Origin: a bacterium
GTDB taxonomy: Bacteria; JAJVIF01; JAGGVT01
Assembly: GCA_021157815.1 (NCBI GenBank)
Contig: JAGGVT010000170.1
Span: 1-10,756, forward strand
Length of the DNA stretch: 10,756 nucleotides
Direction: 5' to 3'
Positions 1 through 5,682 of the stretch are shown here, one piece after another. Under the pieces are notes generated by a model. It had not been told where the DNA came from and did no database searches. It worked only from the letters and a program-made list of their open reading frames with translations. The first letter of the stretch is position 1; each line of letters starts with the position of its first letter. Made by a program: the position numbers and the translations under genes.

Positions 1-6
1 AAAAAA

Positions 7-80
7 TGGATCCAGCAGGACTCGAACCTGCGACCCGCTGATTATGAGTCAGCTGCTCTAACCAACTGAGCTATGGATCC
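7..80 (-). tRNA. tRNA with CAU anticodon (tRNA-Ile2 or elongator tRNA-Met)
   Basis: The minus strand folds into a complete 74-nt cloverleaf. The 7-bp acceptor stem is GGATCCA/TGGATCC, the D-arm has GCTC/GAGC, the anticodon stem is GCTGA/TCAGC around loop CTCATAA (anticodon CAT), and the T-arm is GCAGG-TTCGAGT-CCTGC. The discriminator base is A and no CCA is encoded; a run of six T follows directly. CAU can belong to elongator Met or to the isoleucine tRNA whose C34 is modified to lysidine by TilS. The anticodon arm GACTCATAATC and the variable region GGGTC resemble known Ile2 tRNAs more than E. coli elongator Met, so I lean to Ile2. It is not an initiator, because the acceptor stem is fully paired at position 1-72. 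Confidence 0.95.
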
Positions 81-103
81 ATGAATAACCGTTCTGCACA
101 TTT

Positions 104-132
104 AATTTAACTTATGATGACAGATTTGTAAA
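104..132 (-). promoter_or_regulatory. Probable sigma70-type promoter of the tRNA
   Basis: On the minus strand TTTACA (rc of 127-132) is followed after 17 nt by TAAATT (rc of 104-109). This is a 5/6 match for -35 and 4/6 for -10. The start would fall near 97, about 17 nt before the mature tRNA 5' end, a sensible leader length. It rests on motif matching only. Confidence 0.5.
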
Positions 133-147
133 GAGGATACTTAAAAA

Positions 148-207
148 AACGTCATTCCGACATTCTACGAGCGAAGCGAGCAGGATGGTCGGAATCCCAT
201 TAACGTC
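148..207. repeat. Intergenic palindromic repeat, GTCATTCC...GGAATCC type
   Basis: The element begins GTCATTCCGAC (151-161) and ends GTCGGAATCCC (188-198). ATTCCGAC (154-161) and GTCGGAAT (188-195) are perfect inverted arms. The core contains GAGCGAAGCGAG (169-180), a motif common in dispersed intergenic repeats of many bacteria. The six bases AACGTC occur on both sides (148-153 and 202-207), which may be chance. The terminal motifs match the repeat at 10568-10593 although the cores differ. It lies between the lipoprotein gene and the tRNA. Confidence 0.6.
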
Positions 208-240
208 GCATAATATATATTATGTATTTTTAGACGTTAA
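200..240. repeat. Nested inverted repeat overlapping the end of the lipoprotein gene
   Basis: TTAACGTC (200-207) and GACGTTAA (233-240) are perfect 8-bp inverted arms. Between them lies the perfect 16-bp palindrome CATAATATATATTATG (209-224). The right arm includes the stop codon of the minus-strand gene ending at 237. On the transcript this could fold into a two-level hairpin at the 3' end. It lacks a U-run, so a rho-independent terminator call is not justified; a transcript-end stabilising hairpin is possible. Confidence 0.45.
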
Positions 241-1214
241 ATTTCCTTTTTAAGCTTAACGTAACCATCGTAAAAATTATCTGAAGATATGAACATGTTT
301 AATTCCACTATATCAGGTTCAACAGAATCTCTTGATCCAAATGACCAATCGTCAACTCCTTTCACTCGCTCATAATTTATCCTGACTCCCTCATGCATCT
401 GTTGAACAACAATTGCCGCTTCTCCAGGAGGAGTACGCTTGCTAACCTGAATATGATAAGACCTTAGTTTTGATGTATCTATTCCGTATTCGAAATATTC
501 ATTAGAACCCGGCTCTGGCGCCCATTTCCATCCCGCCTCAATAGGTTCACCTTCATCCTTTAGCATCTCAACTAGATTATCTGGCGCTTCACCATTATGT
601 TTGTCAAGATAAATGTACCCATAGTTATTGAAAAACTGCAAACAATATTCTCTCTTAACTTTGTCAAAACTGTAATGAGTTCGTGTGAATATACCATCTT
701 TATAATCCAGAAAATAGTTCGAATTGAATTTTTTAGTATGGATTTGATTTGAATTGGTTTTATTGTTATTAATCACAAATTCAAAAGCGCATGTATCAAT
801 TCCATCACTTGTGAAAGTGAACCCCGATGTATCATTAATATCAATTGTATCGACAAGGTGATATGTTTGTCCGGAAACATAATCATTGGGGATTAATAAC
901 GGAATACCTGACGAAATATAATCCTCGAAAGTCGTCGGGACATGTTTGTTAAAAGCGTAATACGAACTAATTCCAATATCTGTAAATGCCCTGAAGATAC
1001 AATGCACATACCATGGATATGGCAATAAGTCCTCAATTGACGGAGGATTTTGTTCATCTAGCGAACTTGTCCTCTGCGTATTTTTCTGTTGCTCAGACAC
1101 ATCAGGTTGAACCATAATAACTTTTTCCTTGCTGCTATCCTTGCTGCAACCTAATTGAAATAAAAGACCAAACAGCAGAAAAACCACAATTCCTTTAATT
1201 ATGTCTCTTTTCAT
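237..1214 (-). CDS. Probable lipoprotein with a pseudopilin-like segment, function unknown
   Basis: This 325-residue protein was not recognised as a known family. It starts MKRDIIK followed by a hydrophobic stretch and FQLGC, so Cys23 is the likely lipidation site. Gln at -3 is atypical for a lipobox, so a plain signal peptide or anchor is possible. A polar Ser/Glu/Gln-rich linker follows (about 24-60). Residues 72-120 have the spacing of the post-helix region of type II secretion pseudopilins: Ala/Tyr-rich helix, 'N..VPTTFEDYI', 'G.P..IPNDYVSG', then 'Y'. The rest is rich in Asn, Asp and aromatic residues, suggesting an extracytoplasmic beta-rich domain. The start is supported by GGGAG 6 nt upstream. 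It is the last gene of the probable four-gene operon, 38 nt after the Cys-rich protein. Its DNA is AT-rich (18 of 60 bases are G/C at 661-720). Confidence 0.8.
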   Translation of the reverse strand: MKRDIIKGIVVFLLFGLLFQLGCSKDSSKEKVIMVQPDVSEQQKNTQRTSSLDEQNPPSIEDLLPYPWYVHCIFRAFTDIGISSYYAFNKHVPTTFEDYISSGIPLLIPNDYVSGQTYHLVDTIDINDTSGFTFTSDGIDTCAFEFVINNNKTNSNQIHTKKFNSNYFLDYKDGIFTRTHYSFDKVKREYCLQFFNNYGYIYLDKHNGEAPDNLVEMLKDEGEPIEAGWKWAPEPGSNEYFEYGIDTSKLRSYHIQVSKRTPPGEAAIVVQQMHEGVRINYERVKGVDDWSFGSRDSVEPDIVELNMFISSDNFYDGYVKLKKEI

Positions 1215-1252
1215 ACGGCACTCCCTAAATATTTATTTCAAAATTAAAATTT

Positions 1253-1726
1253 TTATGGTTTACATGGGCATATATCATTATTACATAATGATGTATAACA
1301 ATTGCTATTTGTATGCCTAAACCATTGAAATTCCGGATCAGCGCCAACTGGAGGAGCCGGGTCACAAGTTGTGTCAACTCTTTGATAACGCCAAGCTGTT
1401 CTCGCAACGATTTCCCCATATTGATTTTGGTAAATAACTCTGGATGAGTCTTGTTGCCAACATGGTGCAACTAATGCAGGACATGAAGAAACACTATGCA
1501 TGTTAAAATCCTGACACCACAACGATTTATCCCATATACACCAAATTTCGCTGTTTCTGCAACAGCGTAACGACCTTGAAGAATACGGATATGTGTCATA
1601 ACAACATACTTTCTCCTGAACACAGCAATCAACATTTGCAAAAATTGAACCTGAAGGGAATGAAAAAATGATTAGAAACAACGTAAATGAAATAGTCATG
1701 ATGAAAACTCTGTTATTTTTCTTCAT
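1253..1726 (-). CDS. Small exported cysteine-rich protein, unknown family
   Basis: This 157-residue protein has a clear signal peptide (MKKNNR, hydrophobic 8-24, probable cleavage after IFA at residue 30). The mature part of about 127 residues holds 15 cysteines, at 34, 35, 41, 42, 55, 56, 63, 71, 82, 89, 121, 143, 148, 153 and 155. Three are adjacent pairs (CC). Such density points to a disulphide-stabilised or metal-binding exported protein; I recognise no family. The segment IWC-IWDKS-LWC (62-71) shows a short Trp-Cys repetition. The start is supported by GAGGTG 5 nt upstream of the ATG. Gaps of 43 nt to the PHP gene and 38 nt to the downstream lipoprotein gene indicate cotranscription. 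An odd cysteine count leaves at least one free thiol or an intermolecular bond, which is inference. Confidence 0.8.
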   Translation of the reverse strand: MKKNNRVFIMTISFTLFLIIFSFPSGSIFANVDCCVQEKVCCYDTYPYSSRSLRCCRNSEIWCIWDKSLWCQDFNMHSVSSCPALVAPCWQQDSSRVIYQNQYGEIVARTAWRYQRVDTTCDPAPPVGADPEFQWFRHTNSNCYTSLCNNDICPCKP

Positions 1727-1769
1727 TTGAACACCTCAAATATCTCTTTTTTATTTTTCGGTAATTTTA

Positions 1770-2648
1770 TCAAGAAATTAAATCATTGTCAAGGTTCCCC
1801 TGCTTTGACCTAATCTTATTCCTCCTCTTTCGTATCTCAGATAAAACATCTAACGGCACACAGCCGTCTCCAACATTTGAATCTGAATATTTCCCATGAA
1901 AATCTGATCCGCCGGTTAGAATCAACTCATGCTTTTTCGCCAAATCAAACAGCTTTTCCTTATCGTCTGAATCCATTCCGGGATAATAATACTCAAGACC
2001 CATCACGCCCATTTCTATCAAATCGGAGACAATTGAGAAATCATGTATCTTATGTGGATGTGCAATCGATGTCACAGCTCCCGCAGAACGGCAAATATCC
2101 AGAATCTCCCCGGGGTGTACGCTGTTTGGCACATAGGCGGGAGCGCCTGTAGAAAGATATTCTTTAAAGAATTTCTCCCCGGCTTTGTCGTCAGCTATTA
2201 TTCCCCTGGCTCTAAGAGGTTTAATTATCTGAGGTCCCATGCAGACACCGGAGTCATGTTCAGATTTAATATCACTGGCGGATATGGGAAAACCAAGTTT
2301 TTGAAGTTTCTCAGCGATGAGTGATATTCGATATCGGTTGTTTTCCAGTGATTTGTCAAATAGCTTTCGAAAATCCGCATTATCAAAGGGTATATAATAT
2401 GCCAGTATGTGTATGTCCTTGCCTTTATGATGAGTGGAAAACTCAATGCCTGGAATAATCTCCGGGCCCCCTATTGACTCGGAATGCTTTTTCGCCGGAT
2501 AGTAAGCGCCTGCTGTGTCGTGATCCGTTATTGATATATGCGTCAGGTTTGATTGATGGCACAGCTCAACAAGTTTCTCAGGCGAAAAAGAGCCGTCGGA
2601 ATATGTAGTATGCATATGAAGGTCTATTGCTTTAGTCATGGTGTACAT
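1770..2648 (-). CDS. PHP-domain phosphoesterase, YciV/TrpH-like
   Basis: This 292-residue cytoplasmic protein is full length for the family of metal-dependent PHP phosphoesterases that includes E. coli YciV (RNase AM, 5'-3' exoribonuclease acting on short RNAs). Visible metal-site motifs are HMHTTYSDGS (H11, H13, D18), ITDHDT (D42, H43, D44), IPGIEFST (E69), DIHILAY (H80), IAHPHK (H197, H199) and GGSDFHG (D249, H251). The inserted region 139-175 aligns with the family too, but the motif usually ending in His before 'ARxLV' reads MGPQIIKPL, with Gln140 in the His position. The start at 2648 has a good TAGGAGG box, though 13 nt away; Met4 is an alternative at 22 nt. It sits 43 nt after an exported protein gene and 43 nt before another, in a probable operon. 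The exact substrate (RNA end, nucleotide or other phosphoester) cannot be read from the sequence. Confidence 0.93.
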   Translation of the reverse strand: MYTMTKAIDLHMHTTYSDGSFSPEKLVELCHQSNLTHISITDHDTAGAYYPAKKHSESIGGPEIIPGIEFSTHHKGKDIHILAYYIPFDNADFRKLFDKSLENNRYRISLIAEKLQKLGFPISASDIKSEHDSGVCMGPQIIKPLRARGIIADDKAGEKFFKEYLSTGAPAYVPNSVHPGEILDICRSAGAVTSIAHPHKIHDFSIVSDLIEMGVMGLEYYYPGMDSDDKEKLFDLAKKHELILTGGSDFHGKYSDSNVGDGCVPLDVLSEIRKRRNKIRSKQGNLDNDLIS

Positions 2649-2691
2649 TGAAAAGGCGCATCCTCCTACATCTCATAGGTCGCATATTCTC

Positions 2692-3387
2692 TTAAGACTT
2701 TCCCTGCCATTTCAATTGATAATAGAACTCACGATACCATCCTTGGAGGGTTTGAACTTTAAAAACGTTAATACTATCAACAGTGTAACCAAGATTCTCG
2801 TACAGTCTAAGCTTCAATACTTCCAAAAATGGAGGGAAAAGGTGATTAACAGTTGATTCATTGCTGCCTGTATCAGCACCAGGTGCATTAAGAATCCCGT
2901 ATTCTTGCATAACGCGAAGGAACTCAAGGTTCCAAGCGTCATAAACTTCCCGATTCTCAAGCATTTTTGGTTTTTCCCCGAGTTTCTTGTAAGCTTTATC
3001 CCAATCAAACAGTTTTTCTCGCTCATAATTTTTAAATGGTCTTGGGCCTAAAGTTTTAACAGCATCTTCCCATGCTAAAGATTCTGGCGAATCCAGCCAA
3101 AGCGGCGGTCGAACACCGAGTTTAAGGATATCCGCTATAATAGGTGTCGCCGAAGGATTCATCATCATCGCAGCATTATCAGAAATTAAAAGTACAATTG
3201 AATCAGGTGGTGAAAGTAACCAGTCAATTTTTTCATCGGGGAACCATTTGTTAATTTGAGTAGCTGGATCATTTTCTTCATGGTTTTGTTCCACCGCAGC
3301 TTGCACATCCATTGGATAAATGCAAATTGTTAAAGCAAATGTTACGGTCAAGATAATTAATGAAAAAATAGTTCGTTTAGTGTCCAT
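2692..3387 (-). CDS. Exported protein with 23-residue Trp-anchored repeats, unknown function
   Basis: This 231-residue protein has an N-terminal signal peptide (MDTKR, hydrophobic 7-24, probable cleavage after VQA at residue 30). I recognise no family. Residues 99-165 contain a tandem repeat with Trp at 106, 129 and 152, exactly 23 residues apart. Units 1 and 2 share W-[ED]-x-A-x-K-x-L-G-x-[RK]-P; unit 3 keeps the Trp and lead-in and diverges afterwards. The lead-ins SPESLAW, EKLFDW and EVYDAW are alike. The repeats look helical and may form a small solenoid or binding surface. The C-terminus is rich in aromatics (GWYREFYYQLKW). The ribosome-binding site is weak (AGAAG touching the ATG). It is probably the first gene of the operon running down to 237, preceded by a possible promoter. 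Confidence 0.8.
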   Translation of the reverse strand: MDTKRTIFSLIILTVTFALTICIYPMDVQAAVEQNHEENDPATQINKWFPDEKIDWLLSPPDSIVLLISDNAAMMMNPSATPIIADILKLGVRPPLWLDSPESLAWEDAVKTLGPRPFKNYEREKLFDWDKAYKKLGEKPKMLENREVYDAWNLEFLRVMQEYGILNAPGADTGSNESTVNHLFPPFLEVLKLRLYENLGYTVDSINVFKVQTLQGWYREFYYQLKWQGKS

Positions 3388-3426
3388 CTTCTTTTATCAC
3401 TTTGTGTATTTGTAAAGTAATTTAGA

Positions 3427-3455
3427 GTTGTACATATGCGTTAATTCAATTTCAA
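3427..3455 (-). promoter_or_regulatory. Candidate promoter of the four-gene minus-strand operon
   Basis: On the minus strand TTGAAA (rc of 3450-3455) is followed after 17 nt by TACAAC (rc of 3427-3432), a 5/6 and a 4/6 match. The start would be near 3420, giving a leader of about 32 nt before the ATG at 3387. The region is AT-rich, so chance matches are likely. Read-through from the Omp85 gene 139 nt upstream is an alternative, since no terminator is evident between them. Confidence 0.35.
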
Positions 3456-3526
3456 TCCCCCCTTTCATTATTTTTTAACCGAAGACATGTTCTATAAGGA
3501 TAGGCTGGGGAGTGCATCTCTCATGA

Positions 3527-4942
3527 TTAATAAATCCACTGCCCTATTCCAAACGTCAAGCGGGAACCCTCCTCGCCCCATCCGTAATCAGCCCTTAAAA
3601 CAATGTTCATTCCAACCAGCTTCGAGACATTGACTCTGATACCGAAACCGGTTGACATGTCGAGATCATTGAAAGAGAGAGTTCTTGAATCAAACCCCTT
3701 GCCGAGATCCACAAACGCAACTCCCTGAACCTGGTTATTAAACATTGCCTTCCTTAATTCTCCTGAGAGAAAAACCGTTGAATCACCGAAATAATCAAGG
3801 CCGTCATGGCCTCGCATACGATATCCAAGTCTCGGTTTCTGGTAGTGGGGCGGATTTCCGGATGTAAACGAGTATGCTCCATGCAGAACTGCTGTGTCGA
3901 TTATCGAATCAATCGGCATTAAAACAGTTCCCTTTAAATGGTAGCGTCCAAACGAATAGTCGCTTCCAAGTCCGCTTAAAGCCTGATCAGTGCCGAGAGA
4001 CCAGCTATATCCCCTGTTCGCCCATGGATTTCCCCTGGCGGCATATCTCGCAATATCAAAATTATAAATCAACGCTTTGCCCGGAGTGAATTCCTCATCG
4101 CTCAGGAAGAACTTGTTCGTGTCAGCGAATATTGATCCGTTTGAATGCTCTGTATCGTTATCCTGCCATTCAAATCCAAAACTGACTTTGTAGTCCTCAT
4201 TATATAAAGTATTTAAAGTGAATTTGAACGCGTCCCGATTGAGGGAATATCTCTCGCCAAGGTCATAGTTAAGCTCATCACGGACGCCATACAGGTCTTT
4301 AAGATGGCTCACTATGAAATTAGCCGTATTGTGGGAACCTGCGAATTGGGGGTCGGCATATCGCATATGCCAATACAGAAAGCTGCTGCCTGATTTAAAA
4401 TATGCCGCCTCAAGTGTTTTACCTGAAAGGAATATATCCTTGTCGCCAATAGACGCGCCGGATGTGGATGGGAAAATGTAATGGCTGAATCCCTGCCAGA
4501 CTTCAACGTAAACAACAATGTCCCCTACTCCATCCGGGGCTTTCTCAAGATCAGGATCTACCACAATCGTTTTATTGCCATCTTCGTCCTCAACCTTCTC
4601 AGCCCGGATTCGCACATAAGAAAAAAGCCCAAGCTGGTAAAGGCGTTTATATGACAAAGCGATATCACTTACATATATGACTTCACCCTCCTTGAATGTC
4701 AGCTGGCTTATTATTACATGTGGTTTAGTTGATGGCGCTCCCCCAAGCTCAATTGCAACAACTCGTCCCAGAAGTTTATTTTCCTTTTCGCCTTCGTCCT
4801 CCCGTTCCTTTTCCACATCCGTACCCATGACCAGACTCTTCATTTCTGAATAGTCGCTTGACTGGGCAAACACAGCTGTTGATGGCAAAAGGATTGAAAG
4901 AAAAAAGAATGGAATTACAAATTTGAAAAACACGTTTCTCAT
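3527..4942 (-). CDS. Omp85/BamA-family outer-membrane protein with a single POTRA domain
   Basis: This 471-residue protein has a signal peptide cleaved probably after VFA (residue 26), then a charged Glu/Lys-rich linker (41-56). A single POTRA-like domain follows (about 57-152: GRVVAIEL..., LTFKEGEVIYVSDIALSYKRLYQLGLFSYVRI, ending IVVYVEVW). The remainder (about 153-471) is a transmembrane beta-barrel of the surface-antigen type. The signature loop-6 motif, VRGF/Y in BamA, reads MRGH at 376-379, followed by the typical strand DSTVFLSGELR. The last strand ends in an aromatic residue (GQWIY), as a beta-signal should. BamA has five POTRA domains and TamA three, so this is a minimal member; it may insert or export outer-membrane proteins or lipids, but the substrate is unknown. 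AGGAG lies 6 nt before the ATG. It is divergent from the gene at 5169. Confidence 0.88.
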   Translation of the reverse strand: MRNVFFKFVIPFFFLSILLPSTAVFAQSSDYSEMKSLVMGTDVEKEREDEGEKENKLLGRVVAIELGGAPSTKPHVIISQLTFKEGEVIYVSDIALSYKRLYQLGLFSYVRIRAEKVEDEDGNKTIVVDPDLEKAPDGVGDIVVYVEVWQGFSHYIFPSTSGASIGDKDIFLSGKTLEAAYFKSGSSFLYWHMRYADPQFAGSHNTANFIVSHLKDLYGVRDELNYDLGERYSLNRDAFKFTLNTLYNEDYKVSFGFEWQDNDTEHSNGSIFADTNKFFLSDEEFTPGKALIYNFDIARYAARGNPWANRGYSWSLGTDQALSGLGSDYSFGRYHLKGTVLMPIDSIIDTAVLHGAYSFTSGNPPHYQKPRLGYRMRGHDGLDYFGDSTVFLSGELRKAMFNNQVQGVAFVDLGKGFDSRTLSFNDLDMSTGFGIRVNVSKLVGMNIVLRADYGWGEEGSRLTFGIGQWIY

Positions 4943-4990
4943 TTTTAGCTCCTGTCACGCATATGGCATGGATTAAGCACCCGGACACCG

Positions 4991-5014
4991 TCGATAATTA
5001 ATATCATCGATAAT
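4991..5014. promoter_or_regulatory. Palindrome plus direct repeat, possible operator
   Basis: TCGATAATTAATATCATCGA (4991-5010) is a near-perfect palindrome with TCGAT/ATCGA arms. TCGATAAT is also repeated directly at 4991-4998 and 5007-5014, a spacing of 16 bp. The element sits at the predicted transcription start of the Omp85 gene. A regulator-binding site is plausible, but short AT-rich symmetry can arise by chance. Confidence 0.3.
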
Positions 5015-5022
5015 AAGCGCAA

Positions 5023-5051
5023 AGTATAACATCATGGCAGATATCTAACAA
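5023..5051 (-). promoter_or_regulatory. Probable promoter of the Omp85-family gene
   Basis: On the minus strand TTGTTA (rc of 5046-5051) is followed after exactly 17 nt by TATACT (rc of 5023-5028), a 4/6 and a 5/6 match. The start would be near 5015, leaving a leader of about 70 nt before the ATG at 4942. It is divergent from the promoter at 5084. Confidence 0.5.
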
Positions 5052-5083
5052 TGCGAATATATCGTTCCAAAATCATAGAATAA

Positions 5084-5112
5084 TTGACAGGTATTTGCGC
5101 TCGTGATAGACT
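5084..5112 (+). promoter_or_regulatory. Promoter of the small winged-helix gene
   Basis: A consensus -35 box TTGACA (5084-5089) is followed by a 17-nt spacer and TAGACT (5107-5112, 4/6). The start is expected near 5119, about 50 nt before the ATG at 5169. The perfect -35 and ideal spacing make this the best promoter in the window. The -35 boxes of the two divergent promoters are about 32 bp apart, close enough for shared control. Confidence 0.7.
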
Positions 5113-5168
5113 GCAAGTTTTGATTGAAATTACCGATTCAGTATAGTGAATAACCGGGAGAATGATTC

Positions 5169-5591
5169 ATGGCAGATAAGGAAAATATTGATGAAAATGA
5201 ACTGGTCGATGAGCGCTTAGCCAGAAAAGAAGTGGATTTCATAAAACTCAGCGTGATCATTCCAGAGGAAAGGATAGTTAAAGAATCCTTCAAGAAGGAC
5301 AGTAAGTTTGATAACATTGAAAAAATTCAGTTCAAGTGTCAACCTTTATTAAAGGATGATTATCTAACTTCACTGGATGGGCTTGAAAGCAAATCACCGA
5401 TCAAGGAAATCATGTATCGCATTCTGGTAAACAACAAACGCGCGATGAAACTTGGTGATATTGTTACGAAGACATTTGAAATCATGAAAAACCGAAGACC
5501 AACCTTTGTAACTATCGATCAGGACACCCACAGGGAGTTTTATCGGGTGCTTAAAGAGGATACATATTATGGGTTTACAGAGGTCGAATAA
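5169..5591 (+). CDS. Small protein with probable HARE-HTH/RpoE-delta-like winged helix
   Basis: This 140-residue soluble protein has no signal peptide or membrane segment. Residues 1-75 are highly charged and not recognised. Residues 76-138 follow the pattern of the HARE-HTH fold, also seen in the delta subunit of Gram-positive RNA polymerase: a first helix (PIKEIMYRILVNN), a Leu-centred second helix (MKLGDIVTKTFEIM), then a segment ending in a wing-like DTYYGFTEV that matches the 'dgtWgLre' end of that fold. This is a visual match, so the assignment is tentative. A DNA- or polymerase-binding role would follow if it is right. The start is supported by GGGAG 8 nt upstream. The lipoprotein gene begins 91 nt downstream and may have its own promoter. 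An unrelated short hypothetical remains possible. Confidence 0.8.
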   Translation: MADKENIDENELVDERLARKEVDFIKLSVIIPEERIVKESFKKDSKFDNIEKIQFKCQPLLKDDYLTSLDGLESKSPIKEIMYRILVNNKRAMKLGDIVTKTFEIMKNRRPTFVTIDQDTHREFYRVLKEDTYYGFTEVE

Positions 5592-5598
5592 TTCCTCA

Positions 5599-5627
5599 TT
5601 GTCCATAATTTTAAAGTAGAATATAAA
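5599..5627 (+). promoter_or_regulatory. Candidate promoter of the large lipoprotein gene
   Basis: TTGTCC (5599-5604, 4/6) is followed by a 17-nt spacer and TATAAA (5622-5627, 5/6). The start would be near 5634, about 49 nt before the ATG at 5683. The surrounding sequence is AT-rich, which raises the chance of an accidental match, and read-through from the upstream gene is also possible. Confidence 0.45.
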
Positions 5628-5682
5628 AATTATAACAAAAGCGTATTCCATTGCCGTTAATTACAGCGAGGAAAAATCCAAA

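Noticed and set aside
1-240. A phage or integrative-element attachment site at the tRNA 3' end
   Set aside because: No integrase and no repeated copy of the tRNA 3' end is present in the window.
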